From Micromonospora solifontis (lineage in GTDB: Bacteria; Actinomycetota; Actinomycetes; Mycobacteriales; Micromonosporaceae), in contig NZ_RJLN01000040.1 of assembly GCF_003725545.1 (NCBI RefSeq), forward strand, positions 1-49,159: a DNA stretch of 49,159 nucleotides, read 5' to 3'. Below the pieces are notes generated by a model. It searched no databases. It worked only from the letters and a program-made list of their open reading frames with translations, and was not told the origin of the DNA. The position numbers and the translations under genes were made by a program. Below, one piece after another: positions 23,912 through 34,846 of this stretch. Each line of letters starts with the position of its first letter. The first letter of the stretch is position 1.

Positions 23912-25258
23912 TCAGCGGGCGGTGTCGGCGACCGCCTGGGCGAACACCTCGGAGCGGTGCTCGAAGTTGCGGAACCGGCCGTAGCTCGGCGCGGCCGGCG
24001 AGAGCAGCACCACCCCGCCCGACGGGGTGAGCTTGCGGGACAGCCCCACCGCGTCCACCAGGTCCTCGGCGATCTCGGTACGCACCCCCGGCAGCCCGGC
24101 CAGCGCCGCCACGATCCGCGGGCCGCTGTCCGGGATGCCGATCACGGTGATCTCCCGCTCGGCCAGGTGGTCCCGCAGCGGGCCGTAGTCCAGACCCCGG
24201 TCGGTCCCGCCGACGATCACGGTCAGCGGCCGCCCCTCGTACGCGTCGATCGCGTGCATGGCCGCGTACGGGCTGGTGGCCAGGGTGTCGTCGACGAAGG
24301 TGAGGCCGGAGGGATCGGCGATCTCGGTGAGCCGGTGGGCCAGCCCCTGGAAGCCGGCCACGGCCACGGCGAGGCTGTCCTTGCGGCCCACCACGTCGAC
24401 GCCGAGCGCGTCGAGCACCGCCAGGGCGACGCAGAGGTTGCCCTCGTTGTGCCGGCCCACCAGCGGCAGCACCGCACGCGGGAAGAGCGGCGTGTCCCGC
24501 AGGTGGAACCAGGGGGCGCCGTCCGGGCCGGACGCGACGTGGGCACTGTCCGGGAGGCCGGCCCGGATCGCGGCCCGCTCCCCCAACTCCACCGCGAGCC
24601 GCGGGTCGGCGCCGTTGACCACCACCGCGTGCGGGCCGTGCGCGAGCAGGTTGAGCTTGTCCCGGTAGTACTCCCGCTCCCCGCCGTGCGCGTCGAGGTG
24701 TTCCGGGAAGAGCGCGGTGACCACCGCCACCCGGGGCGAGTCGGCCAGGTCGGCGCACTGGTAGCTGGACAGCTCCAGCACGTACAGGTCCGCCTCGGGC
24801 AGGTCGAGCAGCGGCACGCCGATGTTGCCGCCGAAGACGTTCGGCCGGTCCATCGCGGTCAGCAGGTGGCTGATCAGGCTGGACGTGGTGCTCTTGCCCT
24901 TACTGCCGGTGACCCCCACCGTCCGGTCGGCGTGGTCGGCCATCCACAGGGCGCTGCCCTGGGTGACGGTGACCCCGCGACGGCGCAGCTCCACCATCCA
25001 CGGGTGGGTGCTCGGCACCCCCGGCGACCGGACCACCACCTCGGCGGCGGCCAGCCGGTCGAACCCCTCCTCCCCGGTGACCAGTGGCGCGGCCTCCGCC
25101 AGCGGACCCTCCCAGGGCAGGGTGAGGAAGTTCGCGCTGTCGTCGACGGCCACCAGGCCGGCCGGGCCGTGCGCGGCGATCGCGGTCACCGCGGCCCGGC
25201 CCTCCCGGCCGGCTCCCCAGACGGCGACATGACGTCCGCGCAGATCAGACAGGCGCAC
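23912..25258 (-). CDS. murD2: MurD-family ligase, probably MurD2 (UDP-MurNAc-L-Ala--L-Glu ligase)
   Basis: A 448-aa Mur ligase. Rossmann N-terminus (VAVWGAGREGRAAVTAIAAH), the ATP loop TGSKGKSTTSSLISHL instead of the usual GTNGKT/ST form, NVFGGNIGVPLLDL, LELSSYQ, NGADPRL, GRHNEGNLCVALAV, VDDTLATSPYAA and IVGGTDRGLDY. GTG 25258 is preceded by GAGGAGAGCTC. It lies outside any division/cell-wall cluster and is divergent from murL with an 88-bp gap. MurD2 adds L-Glu instead of D-Glu; here that specificity is inferred from the murL neighbour, and an ordinary D-Glu MurD is the alternative. Confidence 0.78.
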   Translation of the reverse strand: MRLSDLRGRHVAVWGAGREGRAAVTAIAAHGPAGLVAVDDSANFLTLPWEGPLAEAAPLVTGEEGFDRLAAAEVVVRSPGVPSTHPWMVELRRRGVTVTQGSALWMADHADRTVGVTGSKGKSTTSSLISHLLTAMDRPNVFGGNIGVPLLDLPEADLYVLELSSYQCADLADSPRVAVVTALFPEHLDAHGGEREYYRDKLNLLAHGPHAVVVNGADPRLAVELGERAAIRAGLPDSAHVASGPDGAPWFHLRDTPLFPRAVLPLVGRHNEGNLCVALAVLDALGVDVVGRKDSLAVAVAGFQGLAHRLTEIADPSGLTFVDDTLATSPYAAMHAIDAYEGRPLTVIVGGTDRGLDYGPLRDHLAEREITVIGIPDSGPRIVAALAGLPGVRTEIAEDLVDAVGLSRKLTPSGGVVLLSPAAPSYGRFRNFEHRSEVFAQAVADTAR

Positions 25259-25346
25259 GAGCTCTCCTCGGGGGTTGCGACGGCGACGGGCGGGCGCGGT
25301 CCGGCACAGCCGGACACGGCGGACGAACCAGGGCCTAGTATGGCGT

Positions 25347-26696
25347 GTGCCCAACGAGCAGCTCCGGCGGATGGACGCCTTCACCTTCCCGTCCTACTCG
25401 ATCGACTTCGCCACCGGCGAGGTGTTGCTGGACTACGCCCTCACCGGCCCCGACGGCGAGCAGCGGTTCACCGAGGTGATCATCCTGCCGCTGCCGGCCG
25501 AGCCGGTCTCCGACGAGACGGCGGCCACCCTCGACCGGGTCCTCGAACTGCTGCACATCGTGGCCGGGGTCAGCTACTACAAGGCCGCCGCGCCGCCCCG
25601 CCTGGTGCTGCCGGCGCCGCTGGGCACGGCCGCCGTCGAGTTCGTCACCGCCGTCTACACCCGGGGCCTGGCCGAGTACGCGTACCGCAACCAGCTGCCG
25701 CACGTGCTGGAGCTGCGCCCGGAGATGCCGGCCGGCGAGGTCGACCCACCCCGGGTGTACGACGACTCGGACCGGCGTCCGCTGTCCGCGGTCGGCGGCG
25801 GCAAGGACTCCATCGTCAGCCTGGAGGCGCTGCGCCGGGCCGGCTTCGACCCGGTGCCCTTCTCGGTCAACCCGAACCACGTGATCGTCTCCGTCAACGA
25901 GGCCTCCGACCTGGTGCCCCTCGCCGCCCGGCGGCGGATTGACCCGGTGCTGTTCGACCTCAACGCGGCCGGCGCGCTGAACGGCCACATCCCGGTCACC
26001 GCGATCAACTCGCTGATCGCGGTCGCCACCGCCGTGCTGCACGGTCTCGGCCCGGTGGTGATGTCCAACGAGCGGTCGGCCTCCGACCCGAACCTGGTCT
26101 GGAACGGCCACGAGATCAACCACCAGTGGTCCAAGGGGGTGGAGGCCGAGGGGCTGCTGCGGGCGGCGCTGGCCGAGCACGCCGGGCTCACCGAGCCGTA
26201 CTTCTCCCTGCTGCGCTCCCTCTCCGAGCTGCACATCGCCCGGCTCTTCGCCGAGATCGAGCGGTACGACGCCGTGGTGACCAGCTGCAACGCCGCGTTC
26301 AAGCTGCGCGACGCGAGCGAGCGGTGGTGCCGCGACTGCCCGAAGTGCCGGTTCGTCTTCCTGGCCATGGCCCCGTTCATGTCCCGGGAGCGGATCACCG
26401 GCATCTTCGGCGGCGACCTGCTCGCGGACGAGTCGCAGATCCCCGGCTACCGGGAGCTGCTCGGCGTGGACGGGCACAAGCCGTTCGAGTGCGTCGGCGA
26501 GGTCGAGGAGTCCGTGGTGGCGCTGAGCCTGCTCGCCCAGCAGGAGCAGTGGCGCGACGCCCCGGTGGTCCGCGCCCTGGTCGAGGCCCTCCCGGAGACC
26601 GCCTGGACGGCCGCCGCCACCTCCGACGTCTTCACCCCCGCCGGCCCGACCTACGTCCCCGCCCCCTACGCCAAAGCCCTCACCGCCCTCACCTAA
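25347..26696 (+). CDS. murL: MurL-type UDP-MurNAc-L-Ala-L-Glu epimerase
   Basis: A 449-aa protein from GTG 25347. Seen: FPSYSIDFATGEVLLDYALT, ILPLPAEP, YYKAAAPP, SAVGGGKDSIVSLEALR (PP-loop-like ATP motif GGGKDS), VNPNHVIVSVNEA, NERSASDPNLVWNG and a Cys-rich CRDCPKCRFVFLAMAP. This matches MurL, which uses ATP to epimerise the terminal L-Glu of UDP-MurNAc-L-Ala-L-Glu to D-Glu. The murD-like gene is divergent. TAGTAT (25337-25342) lies 4 nt before the start with no Shine-Dalgarno site, so the transcript may be leaderless; ATG 25371 (MDAFTF) is another possible start. Confidence 0.85.
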   Translation: MPNEQLRRMDAFTFPSYSIDFATGEVLLDYALTGPDGEQRFTEVIILPLPAEPVSDETAATLDRVLELLHIVAGVSYYKAAAPPRLVLPAPLGTAAVEFVTAVYTRGLAEYAYRNQLPHVLELRPEMPAGEVDPPRVYDDSDRRPLSAVGGGKDSIVSLEALRRAGFDPVPFSVNPNHVIVSVNEASDLVPLAARRRIDPVLFDLNAAGALNGHIPVTAINSLIAVATAVLHGLGPVVMSNERSASDPNLVWNGHEINHQWSKGVEAEGLLRAALAEHAGLTEPYFSLLRSLSELHIARLFAEIERYDAVVTSCNAAFKLRDASERWCRDCPKCRFVFLAMAPFMSRERITGIFGGDLLADESQIPGYRELLGVDGHKPFECVGEVEESVVALSLLAQQEQWRDAPVVRALVEALPETAWTAAATSDVFTPAGPTYVPAPYAKALTALT

Positions 26697-26871
26697 CCCC
26701 CCCACCCCACCCCACCCACCCCACCCACCCCACCGCGCCCGCGCCCGCGCCCGCGCCCGGCCTGGCTCGATCGATCATGAGGTTAGCCGCGCGATTCGTC
26801 CGATTCGTCGCCGCTAACTTCATGATCGACCAGACCGGGTGGGGGTGGGGGTGGGGGGTGGGGTTAGGGGG
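26696..26871. repeat. C-rich tract, 17-bp hairpin and G-rich tract between convergent genes
   Basis: The murL stop is followed by a C-rich block (26696-26735, CCCCACCCC units, then CGCGCC/CGCC repeats to 26760). A hairpin follows: TCGATCATGAGGTTAGC (26771-26787) against GCTAACTTCATGATCGA (26813-26829), one mismatch. Then a G-rich block (26837-26871: GGGT, GGGGGT, GGGGGT, GGGGGG) ending in the PucR stop. Both G-runs can form G-quadruplexes, on opposite strands. The layout is roughly symmetrical and looks like a bidirectional terminator. Confidence 0.65.
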
Positions 26872-28807
26872 TGCGGACGGCGTCTAGGGCTAGGAGGGCT
26901 ACGTGGAGGGAGAGGCAGGCCTCCACCGAGTCCAGGTCGACGTCGAGGATGCGACCGATCCGGGCCAGCCGCTCGTAGAACGCCGGGCGGGACAGGTGCG
27001 CCGCCGAGGCCGCCGCCGACTTGTTCCGGCCCTGCTCCAGGTACGCACGCAGGGTGTCGAGCAACTGCTCGCGGGGGTGCTGCGCGTCGTACCCGAGCAG
27101 TGCGCCAAGTTCCCGCTCGACGAAGGTCTGCAGGCGCGGCTCGTCGCGCAGCAGGTGCAGCAGGCCGGCCAGCCCGACGTGCGGCAGCCGGAAGATCGGC
27201 AGGTCACGCCGGTCCCGGCGGGCCGCCTCGGCGATCTGCCGCGCCTCCACCAGTGACCGGCGCGCCTCCCGCAGGCTGCCCACCCCGGAACCGGCCGCGA
27301 TGATCACCGCCGCCGGACCGCCCGCCCGCAGCGCGCCGCCACGGGCGGCACCCTCGGCCACCCGCGGGGCGGCGGCGCCGCCGGATCGGGGGGCACCGTC
27401 GGTGGCGCGTACCGTGCCGGCCGTGACCGGGCGGGACGCGCCGTCCGCGGTCGCCGGGACGGAGCGGGGGGCGGGGTCGGCCGGGCGGGCGGTGGGCCGG
27501 GGTACCGCCGGGCGGGCCGGGTCGGCGTCCAGACGTACCCGGCGCAGTGCGGCGGCGAACGCGGCGAGTGCCTTCTCCTCGGCGGCCGGGTCGGACAGGG
27601 CCAGCAGCGCGCCCACCGCATGGTCGTCGACGGCGCTGGTCAACGCCGTGAGTTTGGCCTCCCGCAGGGCCTGGCCGACGGCTTCGGCGAGGTCGCGCAG
27701 CCGGGCCGGACCGGCCGCCGGACCGGCCTCGCCACCGACGCCCGCGCCCTCCCCCGCCGGATCGTCGGCCCGGTGCCGGACGACCACGCCGACCAGGTGC
27801 CGGCGGTCGAGCGTCACGCCGAGCGCCTTGGCGCGCAGCGCCACCTCGTCGACCGGGCGGGAGTGGTCGATCAGGGCGGTGAGCAGGGTGCGGTGGATCT
27901 GCCGTTCCAGCCCCTCGGCGTCGCGCCGGATCAGCCGGCCGAGGGCGAGGGTGGAGGCGGCCCGTTCGATCAGGATGGTGAGCCGGGTGGGCGGGGTGGC
28001 CACCGTCGCCACCGGGCCGGACTCCGGCTCCGCGCGGGCCACCCGGTCGCCCGGGTCCGGGCTGGTCAGCTCGCCGCCGGCCGGCCAGCGCAGCAGCAGC
28101 CGGCCCCAGTCCTGGCCACGCGCGCCGACGGTGGTCACCAGCCACCCGCTGTGCGGGTCGTACGCGGTGCGCCCGGCGGGCCGGATCCGCCGGGAGTGCT
28201 GCTCCCAACCGTCCAGCAGCAGCTCGGCGCTCTCCCCCGCCGGGTCGTACGCGAGCACCTGCCGGGACAGGTTCTCCAGCACGACCGGGCAGCCGGCCAG
28301 CTCGGCGGCCTGCCGGACCACCTCGGCCGGCTCGGCGCCCTCCACGGACAGCTCGGTGAACCGCTGGTGGATCTCCTCGGTGGCGCGCAGCTCGGTGAGC
28401 TGGGCGTCCACGATCAGCGCGTGCACCGCCTCGGTGATCCGGACGAACGGGGTGGCCCGGCGCAGCTCGACCAGCGGCAGGCCGCGCCGCTCGGCGGCGG
28501 CGGCCATCACCCGGGGCACCCCGCTGACGTAGCGGCGGCCCAGCTCCACCACCAGCCCGGAGACCCCGACGTCGGCCAGGTCGCCGATGAACGCGCGCAA
28601 CCCCGCGTCGTCGGCGGGCAGCCCGATGCCGGTGGTCAGCACGAGCTCGCCGCCGCCGAGCAGGGTGGCGATGTCGGGCACCTCCGCCACGTGCACCCAG
28701 CGGACCCGGCGGTCCAGGCCCGCATCGCCCGCGACCAGGCGCGGCGCGCCGTGGCGCACCGGCACCAGGGCGAGCACCTCACGGACGGTAGGGAACACGG
28801 GCGACAC
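26864..28807 (-). CDS. PucR-family transcriptional regulator
   Basis: A 647-aa regulator. PucR N-terminal domain (about 1-130: FPTVREVLAL, RWVHVAEVPDIATLLGGGEL, VLTTG), a central domain, a CdaR GGDEF-like part, and a C-terminal HTH_30 (DTLRAYLEQGRNKSAAASAA then HLSRPAFYERLARI). Similar proteins control purine, amino-acid or GABA catabolism. A Pro/Ala/Gly/Arg-rich insert (about 425-505) interrupts the GGDEF-like part and makes it longer than usual. GTG 28807 is chosen; GTG 28822 is in frame. It is not adjacent to its likely targets; the aminotransferase/mmsA operon 10 kb away is a speculative one. Confidence 0.85.
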   Translation of the reverse strand: MSPVFPTVREVLALVPVRHGAPRLVAGDAGLDRRVRWVHVAEVPDIATLLGGGELVLTTGIGLPADDAGLRAFIGDLADVGVSGLVVELGRRYVSGVPRVMAAAAERRGLPLVELRRATPFVRITEAVHALIVDAQLTELRATEEIHQRFTELSVEGAEPAEVVRQAAELAGCPVVLENLSRQVLAYDPAGESAELLLDGWEQHSRRIRPAGRTAYDPHSGWLVTTVGARGQDWGRLLLRWPAGGELTSPDPGDRVARAEPESGPVATVATPPTRLTILIERAASTLALGRLIRRDAEGLERQIHRTLLTALIDHSRPVDEVALRAKALGVTLDRRHLVGVVVRHRADDPAGEGAGVGGEAGPAAGPARLRDLAEAVGQALREAKLTALTSAVDDHAVGALLALSDPAAEEKALAAFAAALRRVRLDADPARPAVPRPTARPADPAPRSVPATADGASRPVTAGTVRATDGAPRSGGAAAPRVAEGAARGGALRAGGPAAVIIAAGSGVGSLREARRSLVEARQIAEAARRDRRDLPIFRLPHVGLAGLLHLLRDEPRLQTFVERELGALLGYDAQHPREQLLDTLRAYLEQGRNKSAAASAAHLSRPAFYERLARIGRILDVDLDSVEACLSLHVALLALDAVRTP

Positions 28808-28873
28808 GCTACCCTGCGTCACCTTCGGTCCAGAAGACCCGGCCGCGCCCGGGGTTCTCCTGGCCCCCGTCGC

Positions 28874-31199
<2,326 letters not shown>

Positions 31200-31222
31200 C
31201 GCACGATTCTGCCCGGTCCGCC

Positions 31223-31247
31223 GCGCCGGGCCGGCGTGGCCCGGCGC
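31223..31247. terminator. 10-bp hairpin between methyltransferase and DHFR-fold genes
   Basis: GCGCCGGGCC (31223-31232), loop GGCGT, GGCCCGGCGC (31238-31247), all paired. It is 15 bp past the stop of the DHFR-fold gene on the minus strand, so it would end that transcript. Confidence 0.6.
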
Positions 31248-31262
31248 CGCGCGCGGCGCGGC

Positions 31263-31820
31263 TCACGCCTTGACGTAGCGCAGCAGCACCGACCGGCCGT
31301 CGAAGCTCCTGGTCTCCACCAGCCGCAGGTCCAGTCGCGCCTTGTCGGGAAAGACCGGGGTGCCCCCGCCCAGCACGACCGGATGCACGACCACCTGGTA
31401 CTCGTCGATCAGCCCCAGCCCGGTCAGCGCCGCCGCCGCGCCGGAGCCGCCGGTGAGCAGCAGCTCGCGGCCGGGTTGCGCCTTCAACTCGGCGATTTCG
31501 GCCGCCAGGTCGCGGCCGATCACCCGGGCGCCGTACTCGGCGGTCTCCAGGCTGCGGGAGATAACGATCTTGGGGGTGCGCTGCCAGACCGGCGCGAATT
31601 TCAGGTCGTGCGGGTCCTGCGAGATCTGCTCGGCGCGCGGCCAGTACCAGGACATCAGGCCCCACACCTTGCGCCCGTAGAGGAAGGCGTCGGCCCGGTC
31701 GGTCAGCTCGAAGGAGTACGCGGACAGCTCCGGCCCCATCGCCGCCCAGTCGAACTCGCCGTTCGGCCCCTCGATGAATCCGTCGACGGACTGGTGCACC
31801 CAGTAGACCAGCTTGCGCAT
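31263..31820 (-). CDS. Dihydrofolate-reductase-family (RibD C-terminal-like) protein
   Basis: A 185-aa NADPH-binding protein. Seen: VYWVHQSVDGFIEGPNGEFD at the start, FLYGRKVWGLMSWYW, PKIVISRSLETAEYG, LLLTGGSGAAAAL and VHPVVLGGGTPVF. This is the YyaP/YwjB-like group of DHFR-fold proteins, not the folate biosynthetic enzyme itself; the substrate is unknown. ATG 31820 with GCAGGAGGACATC; an in-frame upstream ATG at 31862 is rejected. Confidence 0.85.
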   Translation of the reverse strand: MRKLVYWVHQSVDGFIEGPNGEFDWAAMGPELSAYSFELTDRADAFLYGRKVWGLMSWYWPRAEQISQDPHDLKFAPVWQRTPKIVISRSLETAEYGARVIGRDLAAEIAELKAQPGRELLLTGGSGAAAALTGLGLIDEYQVVVHPVVLGGGTPVFPDKARLDLRLVETRSFDGRSVLLRYVKA

Positions 31821-31899
31821 GATGTCCTCCTGCTCGGTGGCGCCCCCGGCGGGCGCGCTCACCGGTGGGTCGGAGTCACCGGACCGGATCCGACAACGG

Positions 31900-31918
31900 C
31901 CGCGGATTTTTTCCGCGG
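31900..31918. promoter_or_regulatory. 7-bp inverted repeat with T5 loop
   Basis: CCGCGGA-TTTTT-TCCGCGG, just upstream of TAGATT (31924-31929), which lies 6 nt before the GTG of the acetyltransferase. It could be an operator or a termination remnant; the TAGATT box again suggests leaderless transcription. Confidence 0.4.
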
Positions 31919-31935
31919 CGCACTAGATTCCGGTC

Positions 31936-32346
31936 GTGGAATACCGCCTGGAGGACCGGCTGCCAACGGTCGAGGAGTTCCTCGCCGTCACCACCGCGGT
32001 CGGCTGGACCGACGCGTACGATCCGGCGGCGGTCCCGGCCTCGCTGGCCGCCTCGCTGCACGCCGTGGTGGCGGTCGAGCGGGACCGGGTGATCGGGCTG
32101 GGCCGGTTGGTCGGCGACGGCGCGATCTACTACTACCTGCAGGACCTGGCGGTGGTGCCGGAACGGCAGCGGCGCGGGGTGGGCGCGGCGATTCTCGGCC
32201 GGCTGGAGGAGTGGATCGCCGGCCGGGCCTCGTCCCGTACCTTCGTCGGCCTCTTCGCGGCCGGCGAATCGGTCGGCCTCTACCGCCGCTTCGGGTACGC
32301 GGTGCACGACGACATGACCGGGATGTTCCGGGTCGGCCCGCGCTGA
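31936..32346 (+). CDS. GNAT-family N-acetyltransferase
   Basis: A 136-aa single-domain GNAT. Seen: YYYLQDLAVVPERQRRGVGA (motif A with the acetyl-CoA loop QRRGVG) and LYRRFGYAVHDDM at the end. It acetylates an unknown amine. GTG start follows TAGATT by 6 nt. Divergent from the DHFR-fold gene. Confidence 0.87.
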   Translation: MEYRLEDRLPTVEEFLAVTTAVGWTDAYDPAAVPASLAASLHAVVAVERDRVIGLGRLVGDGAIYYYLQDLAVVPERQRRGVGAAILGRLEEWIAGRASSRTFVGLFAAGESVGLYRRFGYAVHDDMTGMFRVGPR

Positions 32347-32405
32347 GCCGGGTGCACGCCGCGGCCGGCCGCCCGGATTCGGACGGCCGGCCACGGCACC
32401 CGTCG

Positions 32406-34616
32406 TCAGCCCCGGCCGCGGCCCTGGAGCCAGCGCAGGAGGTCGCCCGGCAGGTTCTGGTCCTGGTTCTGGTTCTGCTGGGGCCGCGGCGACGGGCTCG
32501 GCTGCGGCTGGGGGCGCTGCGGGTCGCCGGCCAGTTCCCGGCTGGGGGCGGTGAAGTCCTTCACCGGCTTGCCGTCCACCGCCGTGCGGATGGTCCGGGC
32601 GACCGCGTCGATCACCCTGGCCTGCACGGCCGAGCCGACCAGGTCGGTGGAGTCGTCGGGGTTGGCCGCGATCCCGGCGACCGCCGCCTGCGGGGTGAAC
32701 CCGACGAAGGTCTCGGTGGCGTTCTGCTCGGAGCTGCCGGTCTTGCCGGCGACCGGCCGGCCGACGATCCGGTTCACCGAGGTGGCGGTGCCGCCGTTGC
32801 ACTGCCCGTACGCCGACTGCTGGCCGACCGGGCAGCGGGCCGCGTCGGTGGCGGCCCGCGCCACGTCGGTGTCCAGCACCTTCTTGCAGGAGGGCTGGCC
32901 GACGTCGACCTTGTCACCGTTGGCGGCGGTCACCGAGACCACCGGCTGCGGGGTGCAGTACGTCCCCTCGGCGGCCACGGTCGCGTAGGCGTTGGCCAGG
33001 TCGAGCGGGGTGGTGGCGGCGACGCCGAGGGTGAACGCCCCCCAGTTCGCCGCGTCGTTCTTGGCGAAGTCGGCGTCGGCGCCGGCCCGGAAGGTGATGC
33101 CGAGCCGCTGCGCCATCTCCACCACCTTGTCCTCGCCGACCTGCTCGGCCAGCCAGACGAAGTAGGTGTTCACGGAGCGGCCGAAGCCGTCCCACATCAT
33201 CCGGTAGCCGTCCATCCACTCCGGGTTGGCGTTGCCCGGGCACCACTTGCCGTCGCAGTTGCCCTCGGCGTCCGAGGCGTAACGGGTGGGCAGCTTGGCC
33301 GGGGCGTCGAAGCCGGTGGCGAGCGGCTTGCCGGCCTCCAGCGCGGCCAGCATGGTGAACAGCTTGAAGGTCGAGCCGGCCTGGTAGCCGGCCACGCTGG
33401 CGCCGCCGGAGATCAGCGGGTTGACGGTGTTCGGGTGGTTGGCCTGCCCGGCCGGGTTGTCCGCCAGGCTGTAGTGCCGGTTGACCGCCATGGCGAGCAC
33501 CCGGCCGGTGCCGGGCTCGACCGCGGCGATGGGCAGGGCCCGCTTGTTGTCGTACCCGTAGACCTTGGTGGCCTGCTGCTGGGCGGTCTGCTGGATCTTC
33601 GGGTCGAGGGTGGTCACCACCGTGTAGCCGCCCCGGCGCAGCGCCTGCTCGCGCTCCTTGACGGTGTTGCCGAATTCCGGCTGGCGCAGCCACCACTGGC
33701 GCAGGTAGTCGCAGAAGAAGCCCCAGTCGTCGTGCCCCTGGGCGACCGCGGTGCAGCCGTTGGGCTGGGCGGTCGGGTGCAGGGTGAGCTTCTCGGCCTT
33801 GGCCGCGGCGGCCTGCTGGGCGGTGATGGCGCCGGTGTCGGCCATCGAGTCGAGCACGTACGCCCGCCGGGCCAGCGCCTTGTCCTGGTCCCCGTCGATC
33901 GGGCTGTACTCGTCGGGCGACTGGACCAGGCCGGCGATCAGCGCCGCCTCGCTCAGGGTCAGGTCCGCGGGCGCCTTGCCGAAGTAGCGCTGGCTGGCCG
34001 CGGCCACGCCGTACGCCCCGGAGCCGAAGTACGCGATGTTGAGGTAGCGGTTGAGGATCTCGTCCTTGCTGAGGGTCTTCTCGAGCGCGCCCGCGTACCG
34101 GATCTCCTGGAGCTTGCGCCCGACGGTCTGCTCGGTGGCGGCCTGCCGCTCCTCGGCGGTGCGGGTGGGGTCGGTCTTGAGCACGTTCCGGACGTACTGC
34201 ATGGTCAGCGTGGAGCCGCCCTGCTCGGTGCCGCCGCCCTTGACGTTGGCGACCAGCGCGCGGGCGATGCCCCGCAGGTCGGCGCCGCCGTGGGAGTAGA
34301 ACCGACGGTCCTCGGCGGCGACGATCGCCTGCCGCATCACCGGCGCGATCTCCGCGAGGGGCACGTCGGTGCGGTTGACGTCGTAGAACGTGGTGATCAG
34401 GGTCTTGCCGTCGTTGGCGTAGAGGTAGGAGCGCTGCGGCTGTGCGGGGGTGCGCAGCGCGTCGGGCAGCTCCGCGTACGCGCCGAGGACCGACTTGGTG
34501 ACGAACCCGCCGAGCAGGTTGCCGGGGAGCGCGGCGACCGCGAGGACGAGCCCGGCGAGGAGGCCGGTGAGCAGCACGGTGAAGAGCCGCGACAGCGGCG
34601 TCCGGGGAGACGGCAT
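32406..34616 (-). CDS. Class A penicillin-binding protein (transglycosylase/transpeptidase)
   Basis: A 736-aa cell-wall synthase. N-terminal membrane anchor (about 11-32), glycosyltransferase 51 domain with catalytic EDRRFYSHGG, GGSTLTMQ and YLNIAYFGSGAYGV (about 95-260), then a penicillin-binding transpeptidase domain with AGSTFK (S-x-x-K), SVN and KTGSSE. It polymerises lipid II and crosslinks strands outside the membrane. A Pro/Gln/Asn-rich C-terminal tail follows. ATG 34616 is favoured over ATG 34646; the Shine-Dalgarno site is weak. Confidence 0.95.
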   Translation of the reverse strand: MPSPRTPLSRLFTVLLTGLLAGLVLAVAALPGNLLGGFVTKSVLGAYAELPDALRTPAQPQRSYLYANDGKTLITTFYDVNRTDVPLAEIAPVMRQAIVAAEDRRFYSHGGADLRGIARALVANVKGGGTEQGGSTLTMQYVRNVLKTDPTRTAEERQAATEQTVGRKLQEIRYAGALEKTLSKDEILNRYLNIAYFGSGAYGVAAASQRYFGKAPADLTLSEAALIAGLVQSPDEYSPIDGDQDKALARRAYVLDSMADTGAITAQQAAAAKAEKLTLHPTAQPNGCTAVAQGHDDWGFFCDYLRQWWLRQPEFGNTVKEREQALRRGGYTVVTTLDPKIQQTAQQQATKVYGYDNKRALPIAAVEPGTGRVLAMAVNRHYSLADNPAGQANHPNTVNPLISGGASVAGYQAGSTFKLFTMLAALEAGKPLATGFDAPAKLPTRYASDAEGNCDGKWCPGNANPEWMDGYRMMWDGFGRSVNTYFVWLAEQVGEDKVVEMAQRLGITFRAGADADFAKNDAANWGAFTLGVAATTPLDLANAYATVAAEGTYCTPQPVVSVTAANGDKVDVGQPSCKKVLDTDVARAATDAARCPVGQQSAYGQCNGGTATSVNRIVGRPVAGKTGSSEQNATETFVGFTPQAAVAGIAANPDDSTDLVGSAVQARVIDAVARTIRTAVDGKPVKDFTAPSRELAGDPQRPQPQPSPSPRPQQNQNQDQNLPGDLLRWLQGRGRG

Positions 34617-34846
34617 GCACCCCAGGATTACCGCGAAAGCCGCCAACCGGCCAGTTCGCCAGCCAACTGTCAGTTACCTCACGGTGACCTCTCAGCTACC
34701 CGCCCGTCCAGTGCGGAGGGGTTCCCGTCCGGTCCCGCCCCGGGTGTCCGGTCCCGCCGTCCGCCGGGTCGCAACCCGGCAAGGGCGGTCACCCGGACCA
34801 CCGGCCGGCGGACGCGCGCCGCCGCACCGCCCCGGCAGCCGGAGGG

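Noticed and set aside
26700..26760. Simple CCCCAC and CGCGCC repeats resembling a tandem array or CRISPR
   Set aside because: Unit lengths are 4-6 nt with no spacers, so it is a simple C-rich repeat, not CRISPR.
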